This document shows, piece after piece, positions 1 through 7,236 of a DNA stretch of 64,000 nt. The stretch lies in NCBI GenBank assembly GCA_900541485.1, contig UQJW01000003.1, positions 62,001 to 126,000 on the forward strand, read 5' to 3'. This DNA comes from an uncultured Dialister sp. Lineage in GTDB: Bacteria; Bacillota; Negativicutes; Veillonellales; Dialisteraceae. Made by a program: the position numbers and the translations under genes. Every line of letters starts with the position of its first letter. Position 1 is the stretch's first letter. The notes under the pieces were generated by a model that searched no databases, was not told where the DNA came from, and saw only the letters and a list, made by a program, of their open reading frames with translations.

Positions 1-552
1 GACAGTGAGGGCGAGGTTTTCGGGACACGGGCATCGCCTCACCAGTATGAGCTGGTCCGGCAGGAAATTCCCGATATTTCTTATGATCCCCTTTCCCGTG
101 TGCTGAAGTTAGAGAAAAAAGGAAAAGTCCGCAAGGGTCTTGTAGCTGTTTGTACAGGCGGCACTTCCGATATTCCCGTGGCGGAAGAGGCGGCACAGAC
201 GGCGGAATATTTCGGCACGAAGGTGGAACGTCTTTATGATATGGGAGTCAGCGGTATCCACCGTCTTCTGTCGAAAGAGGACATCATCAGAAAAGCCAAT
301 TGTGTCATTGCCGTGGCGGGCATGGAAGGCGCGCTTGTCTCCGTCATCGGCGGGCTTGTGAAAAATCCCGTCATTGCCGTTCCCACTTCGGTAGGTTACG
401 GAGCAAGTTTTCACGGACTTTCCGCCTTGCTGACGATGATTAATTCCTGTGCCAATGGGATTGTAACGGTAAATATAGATAACGGATTCGGAGCAGGCTA
501 TGTGGCGACACAAATTAACCGCCTTGCAGAAAGAGGAAACAGCGATGAATAA
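1..552 (+). CDS. larB: LarB, nickel-pincer cofactor biosynthesis (5' end outside window)
   Basis: The frame is open from the first base, so the N-terminus is missing; 183 residues are visible and the family is usually about 240-250. The C-terminal part matches the AIR-carboxylase (PurE)-like fold, with a VCTGGTSDIPVAEEAA stretch, an AVAGMEGALVSVIGG stretch and a PVIAVPTSVGYGASFHG stretch. LarB carboxylates and hydrolyses nicotinic acid adenine dinucleotide to make the pyridinium biscarboxylate precursor of the nickel-pincer nucleotide. It overlaps larC by 8 bases (ATGAATAA), so the two are translationally coupled. A LarA-family enzyme that would use the cofactor is 29 kb away; larE is not in the window. 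Confidence 0.9.
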   Translation, partial: DSEGEVFGTRASPHQYELVRQEIPDISYDPLSRVLKLEKKGKVRKGLVAVCTGGTSDIPVAEEAAQTAEYFGTKVERLYDMGVSGIHRLLSKEDIIRKANCVIAVAGMEGALVSVIGGLVKNPVIAVPTSVGYGASFHGLSALLTMINSCANGIVTVNIDNGFGAGYVATQINRLAERGNSDE

Positions 553-1861
553 AAAATTGTATCTTGATTGTACGTCCGGTATCAGCGGAGATATGTTTGT
601 AGCGGCCATGATTGATCTCGGGGCGGATTTGGAAGCACTGGAAAAAGCTTTGCAATCTGTTTCTGACGACGGTTTTCACACCGAGGTCCGGCGGGTGAAG
701 AAATCAGGGATAGACTGCTGCGATTTTAATGTAGTCCTTGATGCCCTTCATGAAAATCATGACCATGATATGGAGTATCTGTACGGTCATGATGACAGCC
801 ATTGTCATGGAGAAGAACACGACCATTGCCACTGTCATGGAGAGGAACATGACAATTGCCACTGTCATGAAGAAGAACACGAACACGGACACAGCCACAG
901 AGGACTTGCGGAAATCAGGAAAATTATTGCTGCCTGTGACATGACGGAAACGGCAAAAGATATTGCTTATGACATTTTTGATGTGATTGCCGCGGCAGAG
1001 TCGGCAGCGCATAATTTGCCGCCTGAGGAAGTGCACTTCCACGAAGTGGGAGCTTTGGATTCGATTGTAGACGTTATTTCCGCGGCGGTTACATTTGACA
1101 GTTTGGGGATACGGGACGTCATTATTCCGAAATTATATGAAGGAACGGGTATGGTGCGGTGCCAACACGGACTGATGCCGGTTCCCGTGCCGGCGGTGGC
1201 AAATATTGTTTCCGCCTTTTCGTTCCCCTTGGAAATTACAGAAGCAAAAGGGGAGTATGTGACGCCTACGGGAGCGGCGATAGCGGCCGTGCTTTGTACG
1301 GATCATCGCCTGCCCAAAGCTTTTACAATTACACAGACGGGCATGGGGGCAGGAAAGAGAGCCTATACGGACCGGCCGGGTATTTTGCGGGCCATGATGA
1401 TTGAAATGGAAGAAGAGGGCGGAAAAGAAGAAATCATAAAGCTCGAAACGGACATCGACGACTGTTCCGGCGAAGTTCTCGGCTATACGATGAAGAAACT
1501 TTTGAAAGCAGGAGCAAAAGACGTCCACTATACACCTGTTTTTATGAAAAAGAACCGTCCCGGCTGGGAGCTTACGGTGATTGCCGCAAAAGACGATGTG
1601 GAAGAATTGGAGCAGATTATTTTCGGAGAAACCACAACCATCGGTATCCGGGAAATGAAAGTAGAAAGAACTTGTCTTCCCAGAGAGGAAAAAGAAGTGG
1701 TGACGCCTTACGGAACCGCTTCCGCCAAAGGAGTGGAAGTGAAGGGGCGGATGAAGTGGTATCCCGAGTACAAAACAGTGAAAAAGCTGGCGAAAAAGCA
1801 TAAGGTTTCTTTTGCTGAAGTGTTTGATGCCGTAAAGAGAGCAGCAGAAAAAAGAAAATAA
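545..1861 (+). CDS. larC: LarC, nickel insertase for the nickel-pincer cofactor
   Basis: 438 residues. I chose the ATG at 545, inside the last codons of larB, because the conserved start MNKKLYLDCTSGISGDMF begins there; upstream codons in this frame are larB sequence. LarC is a CTP-dependent nickel insertase that acts last in cofactor synthesis. Residues about 69-118 are extremely rich in His and Cys (repeats of CHGEEHDHCH), a likely nickel-binding or storage loop. In Lactobacillus plantarum larC is split into two frames; here it is one uninterrupted frame. The C-terminal half (METDIDDCSGE-like motif, LETDIDDCSGEVLGY) is intact. It ends at a shared terminator with the convergent znuB. Confidence 0.93.
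   Translation: MNKKLYLDCTSGISGDMFVAAMIDLGADLEALEKALQSVSDDGFHTEVRRVKKSGIDCCDFNVVLDALHENHDHDMEYLYGHDDSHCHGEEHDHCHCHGEEHDNCHCHEEEHEHGHSHRGLAEIRKIIAACDMTETAKDIAYDIFDVIAAAESAAHNLPPEEVHFHEVGALDSIVDVISAAVTFDSLGIRDVIIPKLYEGTGMVRCQHGLMPVPVPAVANIVSAFSFPLEITEAKGEYVTPTGAAIAAVLCTDHRLPKAFTITQTGMGAGKRAYTDRPGILRAMMIEMEEEGGKEEIIKLETDIDDCSGEVLGYTMKKLLKAGAKDVHYTPVFMKKNRPGWELTVIAAKDDVEELEQIIFGETTTIGIREMKVERTCLPREEKEVVTPYGTASAKGVEVKGRMKWYPEYKTVKKLAKKHKVSFAEVFDAVKRAAEKRK
803..892 (+). repeat. Three tandem 30-bp units inside larC
   Basis: Three near-identical 30-base units (803-832, 833-862, 863-892), each starting TGTCATG and encoding a ten-residue His/Cys/Glu unit of the CHGEEHDHCH type. They build the metal-binding loop of LarC. 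The repeat can change copy number by slippage without breaking the frame. Confidence 0.85.
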
Positions 1862-1871
1862 AGACATAAAA

Positions 1872-1901
1872 AAACAGCGGTTTGTCAGGGACCGCTGTTT
1901 T
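1872..1901. terminator. Bidirectional terminator between larC and znuB
   Basis: A perfect 10-bp stem, AAACAGCGGT / ACCGCTGTTT, with a 9-base loop. On the minus strand it is followed by a run of eight T, so it is strongest for the znu operon; on the plus strand it ends larC. Confidence 0.85.
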
Positions 1902-1908
1902 AGTTTGC

Positions 1909-2700
1909 TTATTTCCTGATTTTTTTGTAAAGAATGGTAAGAATGAGAAGGGCTGCCGACACGAGTGCGGTGACACCGCCGGGAGCGGCGCCGATTTCAT
2001 AAGACAAAAAGAATCCGCCCAAGATACCGGTGAAGCTGTAGGCAAGCGAGGCCAAAAGGGTAACACGGAATCCTTTGGAGAGCCGGAGCGCCGAGGCGAC
2101 GGGAAGCGTAATCATCGAGGAAATGACGAGGATACCGACAGAGCGTATCGATACGGCGATAGCGGCGGCTACGAGGAAAGCAAATAGGTAATTGATAATC
2201 CGCACGGGGACTTTCGCGATTTTTGCAGCATCTTCATCATAGGCGATATACATGAGCTGGTGATAAAAGACAAAAAGAGAAACTGCCGACGTGATGGTGA
2301 GAAAACCTGTGACTGCCATATCGGCAGGACTTACGGTGAGGATACTTCCGAAGAGGTAGGCATCCGCATTGGCATGGAGTTTTCCCGAAGAAATGAGCGT
2401 CAAGGCAATGCCGACAGATACGGAAAGAACGATGGACAAAATGAGATCCGTATATTTCCTGAAATATTGGCGGAGAAATTCAATGGCCACGCCGGCAACG
2501 GCGGTAAAAAGAAAAGAAGACAGTACGGGATTCGAACGGAAAAGAAGTCCCAGTGTGACGCCTGCCAGAGAAGCATGGGCAAGCGTGTCGCCGATCATGG
2601 AGTACCGGCGGAGAACGAGAAACAGACCGATACAGGGACAGAGAACAGCGATGCAAAGAGAAATAAGGAGAGCGTTTTGCATGAAATCATAAGCCAGCAT
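1909..2700 (-). CDS. znuB: Metal ABC transporter permease (ZnuB/TroC family)
   Basis: 263 residues, almost entirely hydrophobic, with the usual seven to nine membrane spans of the ABC-3 permease family. The start MLAYDFMQNALL follows a strong AGGAGG site. Family hallmarks are the LFLVLRRYSMIGDTLAHASLAG segment near residue 30 and the VRIINYLFAFLVAAAIAVSIRSVG region. It overlaps the ATPase gene by 14 bases and together with it and the divergent binding protein forms one importer for zinc or manganese. Metal choice cannot be read from the permease. Confidence 0.88.
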   Translation of the reverse strand: MLAYDFMQNALLISLCIAVLCPCIGLFLVLRRYSMIGDTLAHASLAGVTLGLLFRSNPVLSSFLFTAVAGVAIEFLRQYFRKYTDLILSIVLSVSVGIALTLISSGKLHANADAYLFGSILTVSPADMAVTGFLTITSAVSLFVFYHQLMYIAYDEDAAKIAKVPVRIINYLFAFLVAAAIAVSIRSVGILVISSMITLPVASALRLSKGFRVTLLASLAYSFTGILGGFFLSYEIGAAPGGVTALVSAALLILTILYKKIRK

Positions 2701-3355
2701 GATACCCCTCCTTTGTAATAAATTCACGGATATATTCATCAGGATGACAGAGGTGGCCGCTTCCGTCGGTGACATGATACAGCATGGAAGAATGGCGCAC
2801 TGCCGCTTCCAGATTATGCTCCACCGCAAGGATGGTGATGTGCTTTTCCTTATTCAGATAAGCGAGGCGGTTATAAATTTCCAACTGGCTTTCTCTGTCG
2901 ACGCCTGTGGACGGCTCGTCAAGGATAAGCAAATCCGGATCACCCATCAAGGCCCGGGCAATTAAAACTTTCTGGTGCTGTCCACCCGATAAATGCCCCA
3001 TCAGTACATTTTCAAAATCTTCCATACCGGTGAGGGCAAGAATGCGGGAGACAGACATATTTTTCAGATGAAGAAGTTTTCCGTAAGAACGGATTACTTC
3101 TTTGACGGTGATGGGGAAATCCCGGTCTTCCCGGGCGGCTTGCGGAACATATCCGGTCCGGCCTGCCCGGTTTTCCAGTATGCCCGACGACGGTTTGATA
3201 AAGCCGAGAATCAATTTCAGGAGCGTACTTTTTCCGCTTCCGTTACTTCCCACAATGGAAATATAATCGCCGTCCTTGACGTCCAAAGACAGATTTTCCA
3301 GCAGATAGGGAGACTCTCCTGTATAAGAAAAAGAAATATTGTCGATATGAATCAT
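2687..3355 (-). CDS. znuC: Metal ABC transporter ATP-binding protein (ZnuC type)
   Basis: 222 residues. Walker A GSNGSGKSTLL, signature LSGGQHQKVLIARALMGDPDLLILDEP with Walker B, and the switch His in AVEHNLEAA are all present. The start at 3355 (MIHIDNISFSYTG) was chosen over an upstream ATG because it has AAAGGA nine bases before it. It is the first gene of the minus-strand half of the importer and is transcribed away from the binding-protein gene. Confidence 0.9.
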   Translation of the reverse strand: MIHIDNISFSYTGESPYLLENLSLDVKDGDYISIVGSNGSGKSTLLKLILGFIKPSSGILENRAGRTGYVPQAAREDRDFPITVKEVIRSYGKLLHLKNMSVSRILALTGMEDFENVLMGHLSGGQHQKVLIARALMGDPDLLILDEPSTGVDRESQLEIYNRLAYLNKEKHITILAVEHNLEAAVRHSSMLYHVTDGSGHLCHPDEYIREFITKEGYHAGL

Positions 3356-3387
3356 GAAATTTCCTTTCGCTATGGATAAAACAGTCA

Positions 3388-3424
3388 ATACTATTTTTAT
3401 ATTACATGGACTGTCAACTTGACA
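3388..3424 (-). promoter_or_regulatory. Promoter of znuCB with a -35 palindrome
   Basis: On the minus strand TTGACA (3412-3417) is followed after 18 bases by TAGTAT (3388-3393). The -35 box is one arm of the palindrome TGTCAACTTGACA (3412-3424), whose other arm is a TTGACA facing the divergent znuA. The arrangement could let one repressor shut both directions, but the znuA side has no well-spaced -10. Confidence 0.55.
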
Positions 3425-3445
3425 AACATGATACTATGAAAAAGT

Positions 3446-3464
3446 GATAATAATAATGTTATTA
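3446..3464. promoter_or_regulatory. Candidate Fur/Zur-family operator upstream of znuA
   Basis: GATAATAATAATGTTATTA matches 13 of 19 positions of the classical Fur box and sits between the divergent promoter and the znuA start. Fur-family repressors (Fur, Zur, PerR) are the usual regulators of such importers. AT-rich DNA makes chance matches easy, so this is tentative. Confidence 0.35.
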
Positions 3465-3503
3465 CAATTTAATGCTTATTTAATTGTGAAAGGGGAACAT
3501 CGA

Positions 3504-4421
3504 ATGAATGCTCTTAAGAAATGTGCTTGTGTGTTAGGTGCGGCGGCGCTCTTGTTTACTGCCGGCTGCGGTGGCGAAAAGAAAGCGCCTGCCCAGGGGG
3601 AAACGAAAATTCCCGTGACCGTTTCTTTTAATGCCATGAAAGAACTGACCGAAACTATCGGCGGTGACAAAGTGGCGGTAAAAGTCATGGTACCGGAAGG
3701 AACGGAATCGCATGAATTTGATCCGAAAGCGGAAGATTTGGTTCACATGAAAGAATCGAAAGTTTTTGTTTATAACGGTCTCGGTATGGAAAAATGGGCG
3801 GAAAAAGCAGTCAAAGCGGCAGGCTCGGACAAGCTGGTCGTTGTAGAAGCGGCAGCCAAAGTAAAACCTATCGAAATTACCGATGAAGAAGAAAGAGAAG
3901 AACATGGCGACCACGATCCCCATGCATGGCTCGGACTGACCACGGCAGTACAGGAAGCGGAAATGATTCGTGACGGACTCATTCAGGCTTCTCCTGAAAA
4001 CAAAGACTATTTCAACAAAAATTTTGAAACTTTTGCTAAAGAAATGAAAGCATTGCAGGAAAAATACAAAGCTGCTTTCGACAAAGCGGAAAGAAAAGAA
4101 TTTGTCACCGGTCACGCGGCTTTCGGCTATCTCTGCCGTGACATGGGACTGTCCCAGGAAAGCGTAGAAGATGTTTTTGCTTCCGGAGAACCGTCGGCGA
4201 AAAAAATGAAAGAACTCATTGATTTCTGCAAAGAACACAAGGTTAAGACCATTTTCACGGAAGACATGGTCAGCCCTGCCTTGAGCGAAACGCTGGCCCG
4301 TGAAGCAGGAGCTTCCACAGAAGTCATCGACACCATGGAAGGGGAAAGCGAAAAACCGGACATGACTTTCCTCAAACGTATGGAAGAAAACCTGAAAAAA
4401 ATAGAAGCAAGTTTGAAATAA
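3504..4421 (+). CDS. znuA: Zinc/manganese ABC transporter substrate-binding lipoprotein (ZnuA/TroA family)
   Basis: 305 residues. The start at 3504 follows AGGGGAACATCGA, and only this start gives a proper lipoprotein signal (MNALKKCACVLGAAALL then TAGC lipobox). The mature part carries the family metal-site His residues: one in ESHEFDPKAED, one in HDPHAWLG and one in VTGHAAFGYL, plus the final acidic ligand region TIFTEDMVSPALS. A short acidic/His loop (EEEREEHGDHDPH) precedes the second ligand, as in zinc-type ZnuA proteins. It is divergent from znuCB and should feed them. Confidence 0.88.
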   Translation: MNALKKCACVLGAAALLFTAGCGGEKKAPAQGETKIPVTVSFNAMKELTETIGGDKVAVKVMVPEGTESHEFDPKAEDLVHMKESKVFVYNGLGMEKWAEKAVKAAGSDKLVVVEAAAKVKPIEITDEEEREEHGDHDPHAWLGLTTAVQEAEMIRDGLIQASPENKDYFNKNFETFAKEMKALQEKYKAAFDKAERKEFVTGHAAFGYLCRDMGLSQESVEDVFASGEPSAKKMKELIDFCKEHKVKTIFTEDMVSPALSETLAREAGASTEVIDTMEGESEKPDMTFLKRMEENLKKIEASLK

Positions 4422-4432
4422 TATGACAAGAA

Positions 4433-4465
4433 ATGCGCAGTCCCGAAAAGGCTGCGTATTTTTTT
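4433..4465 (+). terminator. Terminator after znuA
   Basis: An 8-bp stem ATGCGCAG / CTGCGTAT, one wobble pair, followed by seven T. Confidence 0.8.
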
Positions 4466-4566
4466 ATGGAAATTTTGAAAATAAATAGACCTTTTGACTT
4501 TTAAAAATTTCAAAACACGCATAAAATATGATTTTTTAGAGTGTAAAATAAAAATAAATAAAATTA

Positions 4567-4605
4567 TTAGCACTCTATTGACATGAGTGCTAAGTGTGAT
4601 ATAAT
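4567..4605 (+). promoter_or_regulatory. CIRCE operator and heat-shock promoter of hsp20
   Basis: A perfect CIRCE element, TTAGCACTC, 9 bases, GAGTGCTAA (4567-4593). The -35 box TTGACA (4578-4583) lies in the spacer of the palindrome and TATAAT (4600-4605) follows after 16 bases. Repression by HrcA is expected from the established CIRCE/HrcA pairing. Confidence 0.95.
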
Positions 4606-4678
4606 ATAGATACAGGAAAAAGAAATCCGCCGAGATTTCCGATCCGGTGAGTTATTTATAAGAAAAGAGGTTTTTACT

Positions 4679-5104
4679 ATGCGTGGTTTATTACCTTTTA
4701 ACGGATTTTTCGGAGACAATGTATTTGATGATTTCTTCAATGATGTACCGGTTTTGTACAATGATCAGGTGACAGTTCCGAAAGTAGATATTGAAGAAAA
4801 GAAAGATTCTTATGAAATTACCTGCGATATGCCGGGTTTCAACAAAGATCAGATTCATGTATCCTATGAAAACGGGGTTCTCTCCCTGTCGGCTAAGAAA
4901 GAAGCAGAAACGGTCACCAAGGAAGACGATCGTCACTTCATCCGCCGTGAACGGAGCAGCTCCACTTTCAGACGTCAGTTTGCCGTCAAAGGAATCAAAG
5001 AAGATGCTATCAAAGCAGCATTGAATGACGGCGTTCTCACGGTAACTCTTCCGAAAATGAAGGAAGAAATCCAAAAAGCACCTCATCGTATAGAAATCGA
5101 ATAA
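4679..5104 (+). CDS. Small heat-shock protein, Hsp20/alpha-crystallin family
   Basis: 141 residues, normal for the family. The alpha-crystallin domain spans about residues 38-135, with the conserved DMPGF turn and the GVLTVTLPK motif near the end. It acts as an ATP-independent holdase for unfolding proteins in the cytoplasm. The start follows AAAAGAGG. It is a single-gene unit under a perfect CIRCE box, so HrcA, rather than only a sigma factor, should control it. Confidence 0.93.
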   Translation: MRGLLPFNGFFGDNVFDDFFNDVPVLYNDQVTVPKVDIEEKKDSYEITCDMPGFNKDQIHVSYENGVLSLSAKKEAETVTKEDDRHFIRRERSSSTFRRQFAVKGIKEDAIKAALNDGVLTVTLPKMKEEIQKAPHRIEIE

Positions 5105-5185
5105 GGTGCCGGCCTGCAAGGCAGGTAAAATAATCAAATACCCGTTCAAAAATCCCTCTCCTCTGTTTTTGCGGGTTTATAAGAG

Positions 5186-5217
5186 AAAAGTCTGTTGAAA
5201 AGCAGGCTTTTTTCTTT
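5186..5217 (+). terminator. Terminator after hsp20
   Basis: A stem AAAAGTCTG / CAGGCTTTT with one wobble pair, then TTTCTTTT. About 80 bases separate it from the hsp20 stop. Confidence 0.7.
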
Positions 5218-5228
5218 TGTCCATTTAA

Positions 5229-5282
5229 TTGTAAACCAACGGAATAAGAATAATTGACAGAAAGTATTGTTTATTTTATACT
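5229..5282 (+). promoter_or_regulatory. bioB promoter with BirA-like half-site
   Basis: TTGACA (5254-5259), 17 bases, TATACT (5277-5282). Sixteen bases upstream of the -35 box is TTGTAAACC (5229-5237), identical to one arm of the classical BirA operator; the opposite arm, overlapping the -35 box, is degenerate. The same half-site is found upstream of bioY. Confidence 0.6.
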
Positions 5283-5337
5283 GAGAAACAAGATAACAAT
5301 AATATAGGAAGTCAAAAGGGAAAAGGGGAGTTTTATT

Positions 5338-6336
5338 ATGGAAAGTTCTTGCCAAGAAGTGATTTCTTTAGCAGAAAAAGTTTTAAACGGCGGAGAAATT
5401 ACAGAAGAAGAAGCAAAAAAACTGATTCGCACCAAAGATGAGGACACCATGCTTCTTTTGGCGATGGCTGATAAAATCCGCCAGAAATACGGCGGAAATG
5501 CCGTCGATTTCTGTGCCATTATCAATGCGAGAAGCGGCCACTGCCAGGAAGACTGCAAATTCTGTGCCCAGTCGGGTCATTATAAAACAGGCTCGAAAGT
5601 GTATCGTCTTCTTCCGGAAGATCAGGTTGTGGAAGCGGCAAAAAAAGCAAAAGCTGCAGGGGCGGTCCGTTTTTCGCTCGTCACCAGCGGACGTAACCAG
5701 GACAATCCCAATGAATTTGAAGAAATTATTTCTATCGTTAAACGAATCCGTAAAGAAGTGGGTATCGAAGTGTGCTGTTCTTTAGGGCTCATTTCCCGGG
5801 AACAGGCAATCCGTTTGAAAGAGGCGGGCATTACAAGAATCCATTGTAATATCGAAACGTCGCCGTCGTATTTCCCTGAAATTTGCACCACCCATACGAT
5901 GGAAGATAAAGAAGATATCATCAGGACTGCACAAAAGGCGGGCATCCGTGTCTGCTCCGGCGGTATTTTCGGGCTGGGCGAAACGTTGGACCAGCGGGTG
6001 GAAATGGCATTCAAGCTGAAAGCCCTTCATATTGATTCCATTCCTTTGAATATTTTAAATCCTGTGGAAGGAACACCGTTCTTTACAAATAAACGGCTTC
6101 CGCCGTTGGAAGTGCTGCGCACCTTTGCGATGTTCCGCTTTGTTCTTCCAAAGGCGCTGATTCGTACCGCCGGAGGCAGGGAAGTGAACCTGAGAAGTTT
6201 GCAGGCACTTGCCCTCACGGGTGGTCTTAACGGCATCATGGTGGGCGGCTACCTCACGACAGGCGGACGGGATCCGAGAGACGATTTGCGTATGACTGCC
6301 GATTTGGGAAGAAGCCGTACGGCCCCCTGTTTATAA
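5338..6336 (+). CDS. bioB: Biotin synthase
   Basis: 332 residues, full length. BioB is a radical-SAM enzyme that inserts sulfur into dethiobiotin. The iron-sulfur Cys motif CxxxCxxC is at residues 69-76 (SGHCQEDCKFCAQSG), and the conserved YNHNxET-type segment appears here as RIHCNIETSPSYFPEICTTH. The IPLNILNPVEGTP and LRTAGGRE-type motifs that line the active site are present (RTAGGREVNLR). No other biotin-synthesis gene is nearby, but the biotin transporter gene bioY is in the window with a similar promoter, so the cell probably combines uptake with a partial or scattered pathway. Confidence 0.95.
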   Translation: MESSCQEVISLAEKVLNGGEITEEEAKKLIRTKDEDTMLLLAMADKIRQKYGGNAVDFCAIINARSGHCQEDCKFCAQSGHYKTGSKVYRLLPEDQVVEAAKKAKAAGAVRFSLVTSGRNQDNPNEFEEIISIVKRIRKEVGIEVCCSLGLISREQAIRLKEAGITRIHCNIETSPSYFPEICTTHTMEDKEDIIRTAQKAGIRVCSGGIFGLGETLDQRVEMAFKLKALHIDSIPLNILNPVEGTPFFTNKRLPPLEVLRTFAMFRFVLPKALIRTAGGREVNLRSLQALALTGGLNGIMVGGYLTTGGRDPRDDLRMTADLGRSRTAPCL

Positions 6337-6346
6337 AAAATGAAAT

Positions 6347-6389
6347 AAAAAAGCTCCCGAGGCGGAAATGTGCCGAGGGGCTTTTTATT
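6347..6389 (+). terminator. Terminator after bioB
   Basis: An imperfect stem AAAAAGCTCC / GGGGCTTTTT enclosing a G+C-rich inner part, with a T-rich tail. It lies between convergent genes and may serve both. Confidence 0.7.
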
Positions 6390-6413
6390 TTACGTATCCG
6401 GTTATGACGGGGA

Positions 6414-6899
6414 TTACAAATCAAAACCGTCTGTTTCATCCCCCGGTTTGGCAAGATGACGGGCGATTTCATCATAGTGGTCTTTCATGTGGTAAATAAT
6501 GAGATTTAAAGTCGTCCGTATGACTTCCGGTTCAAAGTGATCGGGCCTTGTGGTGATGCAGACATCAAGGAAAGCATTGTTATCGTCTTCCACAAGGTAT
6601 TTGAAAACAGACTGGGTCACGTTCAGCCGGCGGATAAATTCGAGGAATTTTTCTCTTTCCGGTCCTGCCGGGGCAAGGCCCAAATGGACACGGAGAAGGG
6701 AGTACATGCTGTTGTTCGTAAGCACTGCCGCCACAAGACGATGATTGTCTCCTGCGGGAAGAGCGGTAATGAAAGCGACGGTATCCATTCCGTCATGTAC
6801 ATCACGGCGCTTGAAATAACTTAACTCATTCGTTTTCATATACGCTTCGAAAATACCGGCTTTTTCATTTTTGCCGGGCTTAAATTCCGGATTGGCCAT
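6414..6899 (-). CDS. Uncharacterised protein, possibly YbjN-like
   Basis: 161 residues, no signal peptide or membrane span. The start follows AAGGAGG. An alternating beta-strand/helix pattern (DTVAFITALPAGDNHRLVAAV, SMYSLLRVHLGL, REKFLEFIRRLN, AFLDVCITTRPDHFEP, then a long C-terminal helix) resembles the YbjN family, once called bacterial sensory-transduction regulators and related to type III secretion chaperones. The match is by pattern only. It is a single-gene unit convergent with bioB. Confidence 0.4.
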   Translation of the reverse strand: MANPEFKPGKNEKAGIFEAYMKTNELSYFKRRDVHDGMDTVAFITALPAGDNHRLVAAVLTNNSMYSLLRVHLGLAPAGPEREKFLEFIRRLNVTQSVFKYLVEDDNNAFLDVCITTRPDHFEPEVIRTTLNLIIYHMKDHYDEIARHLAKPGDETDGFDL

Positions 6900-7236
6900 A
6901 AATCCTCCTTATAAGGAACACAATTTCTTTTCCTTTTATTATAACAGGATTGGAAATAATGAGGGAGACGGAACGGGAAAATAAAGAACGGGACACTCTG
7001 TTTCCGCGGGATACCGCAACGGAAGAAAAAAGAACAGAGGTCCTCTTTATGAATAAAAACTTTAAATATGGTATAATATTTAATAAGAAAAGTAAAATTT
7101 GTCTGCCTCATCATTTCTTTTATGGTTCCCGTTTCTCTGATTTTTTTGCGGAACCTTTTATTTTCTTTCTTTTCCCGCCTACGGAAACCGGCGGGATTGT
7201 AAAATTTCCGGCAGACATATAAGAAAAGGAGGATGT
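6900..7236. promoter_or_regulatory. Divergent intergenic region, 337 bases
   Basis: It holds an extended -10 for the plus strand (TGGTATAAT, TATAAT at 7072-7077) and a TATAAT-like box for the minus-strand gene near 6945. No convincing gene is seen; the small open frames inside lack ribosome sites. Confidence 0.5.

Noticed and set aside
109-609. Long minus-strand open frames inside larB, larC, pyrG and other genes
   Set aside because: They mirror the codon structure of clearly recognised genes on the other strand and encode no known motif.
803-892. CRISPR-like array
   Set aside because: The units are contiguous, without spacers, and lie in frame inside larC. No CRISPR array was seen anywhere in the window.
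6950-7222. A 90-codon frame in the gap before the DraG-like gene
   Set aside because: It spans the promoter of that gene and has no initiation signal.
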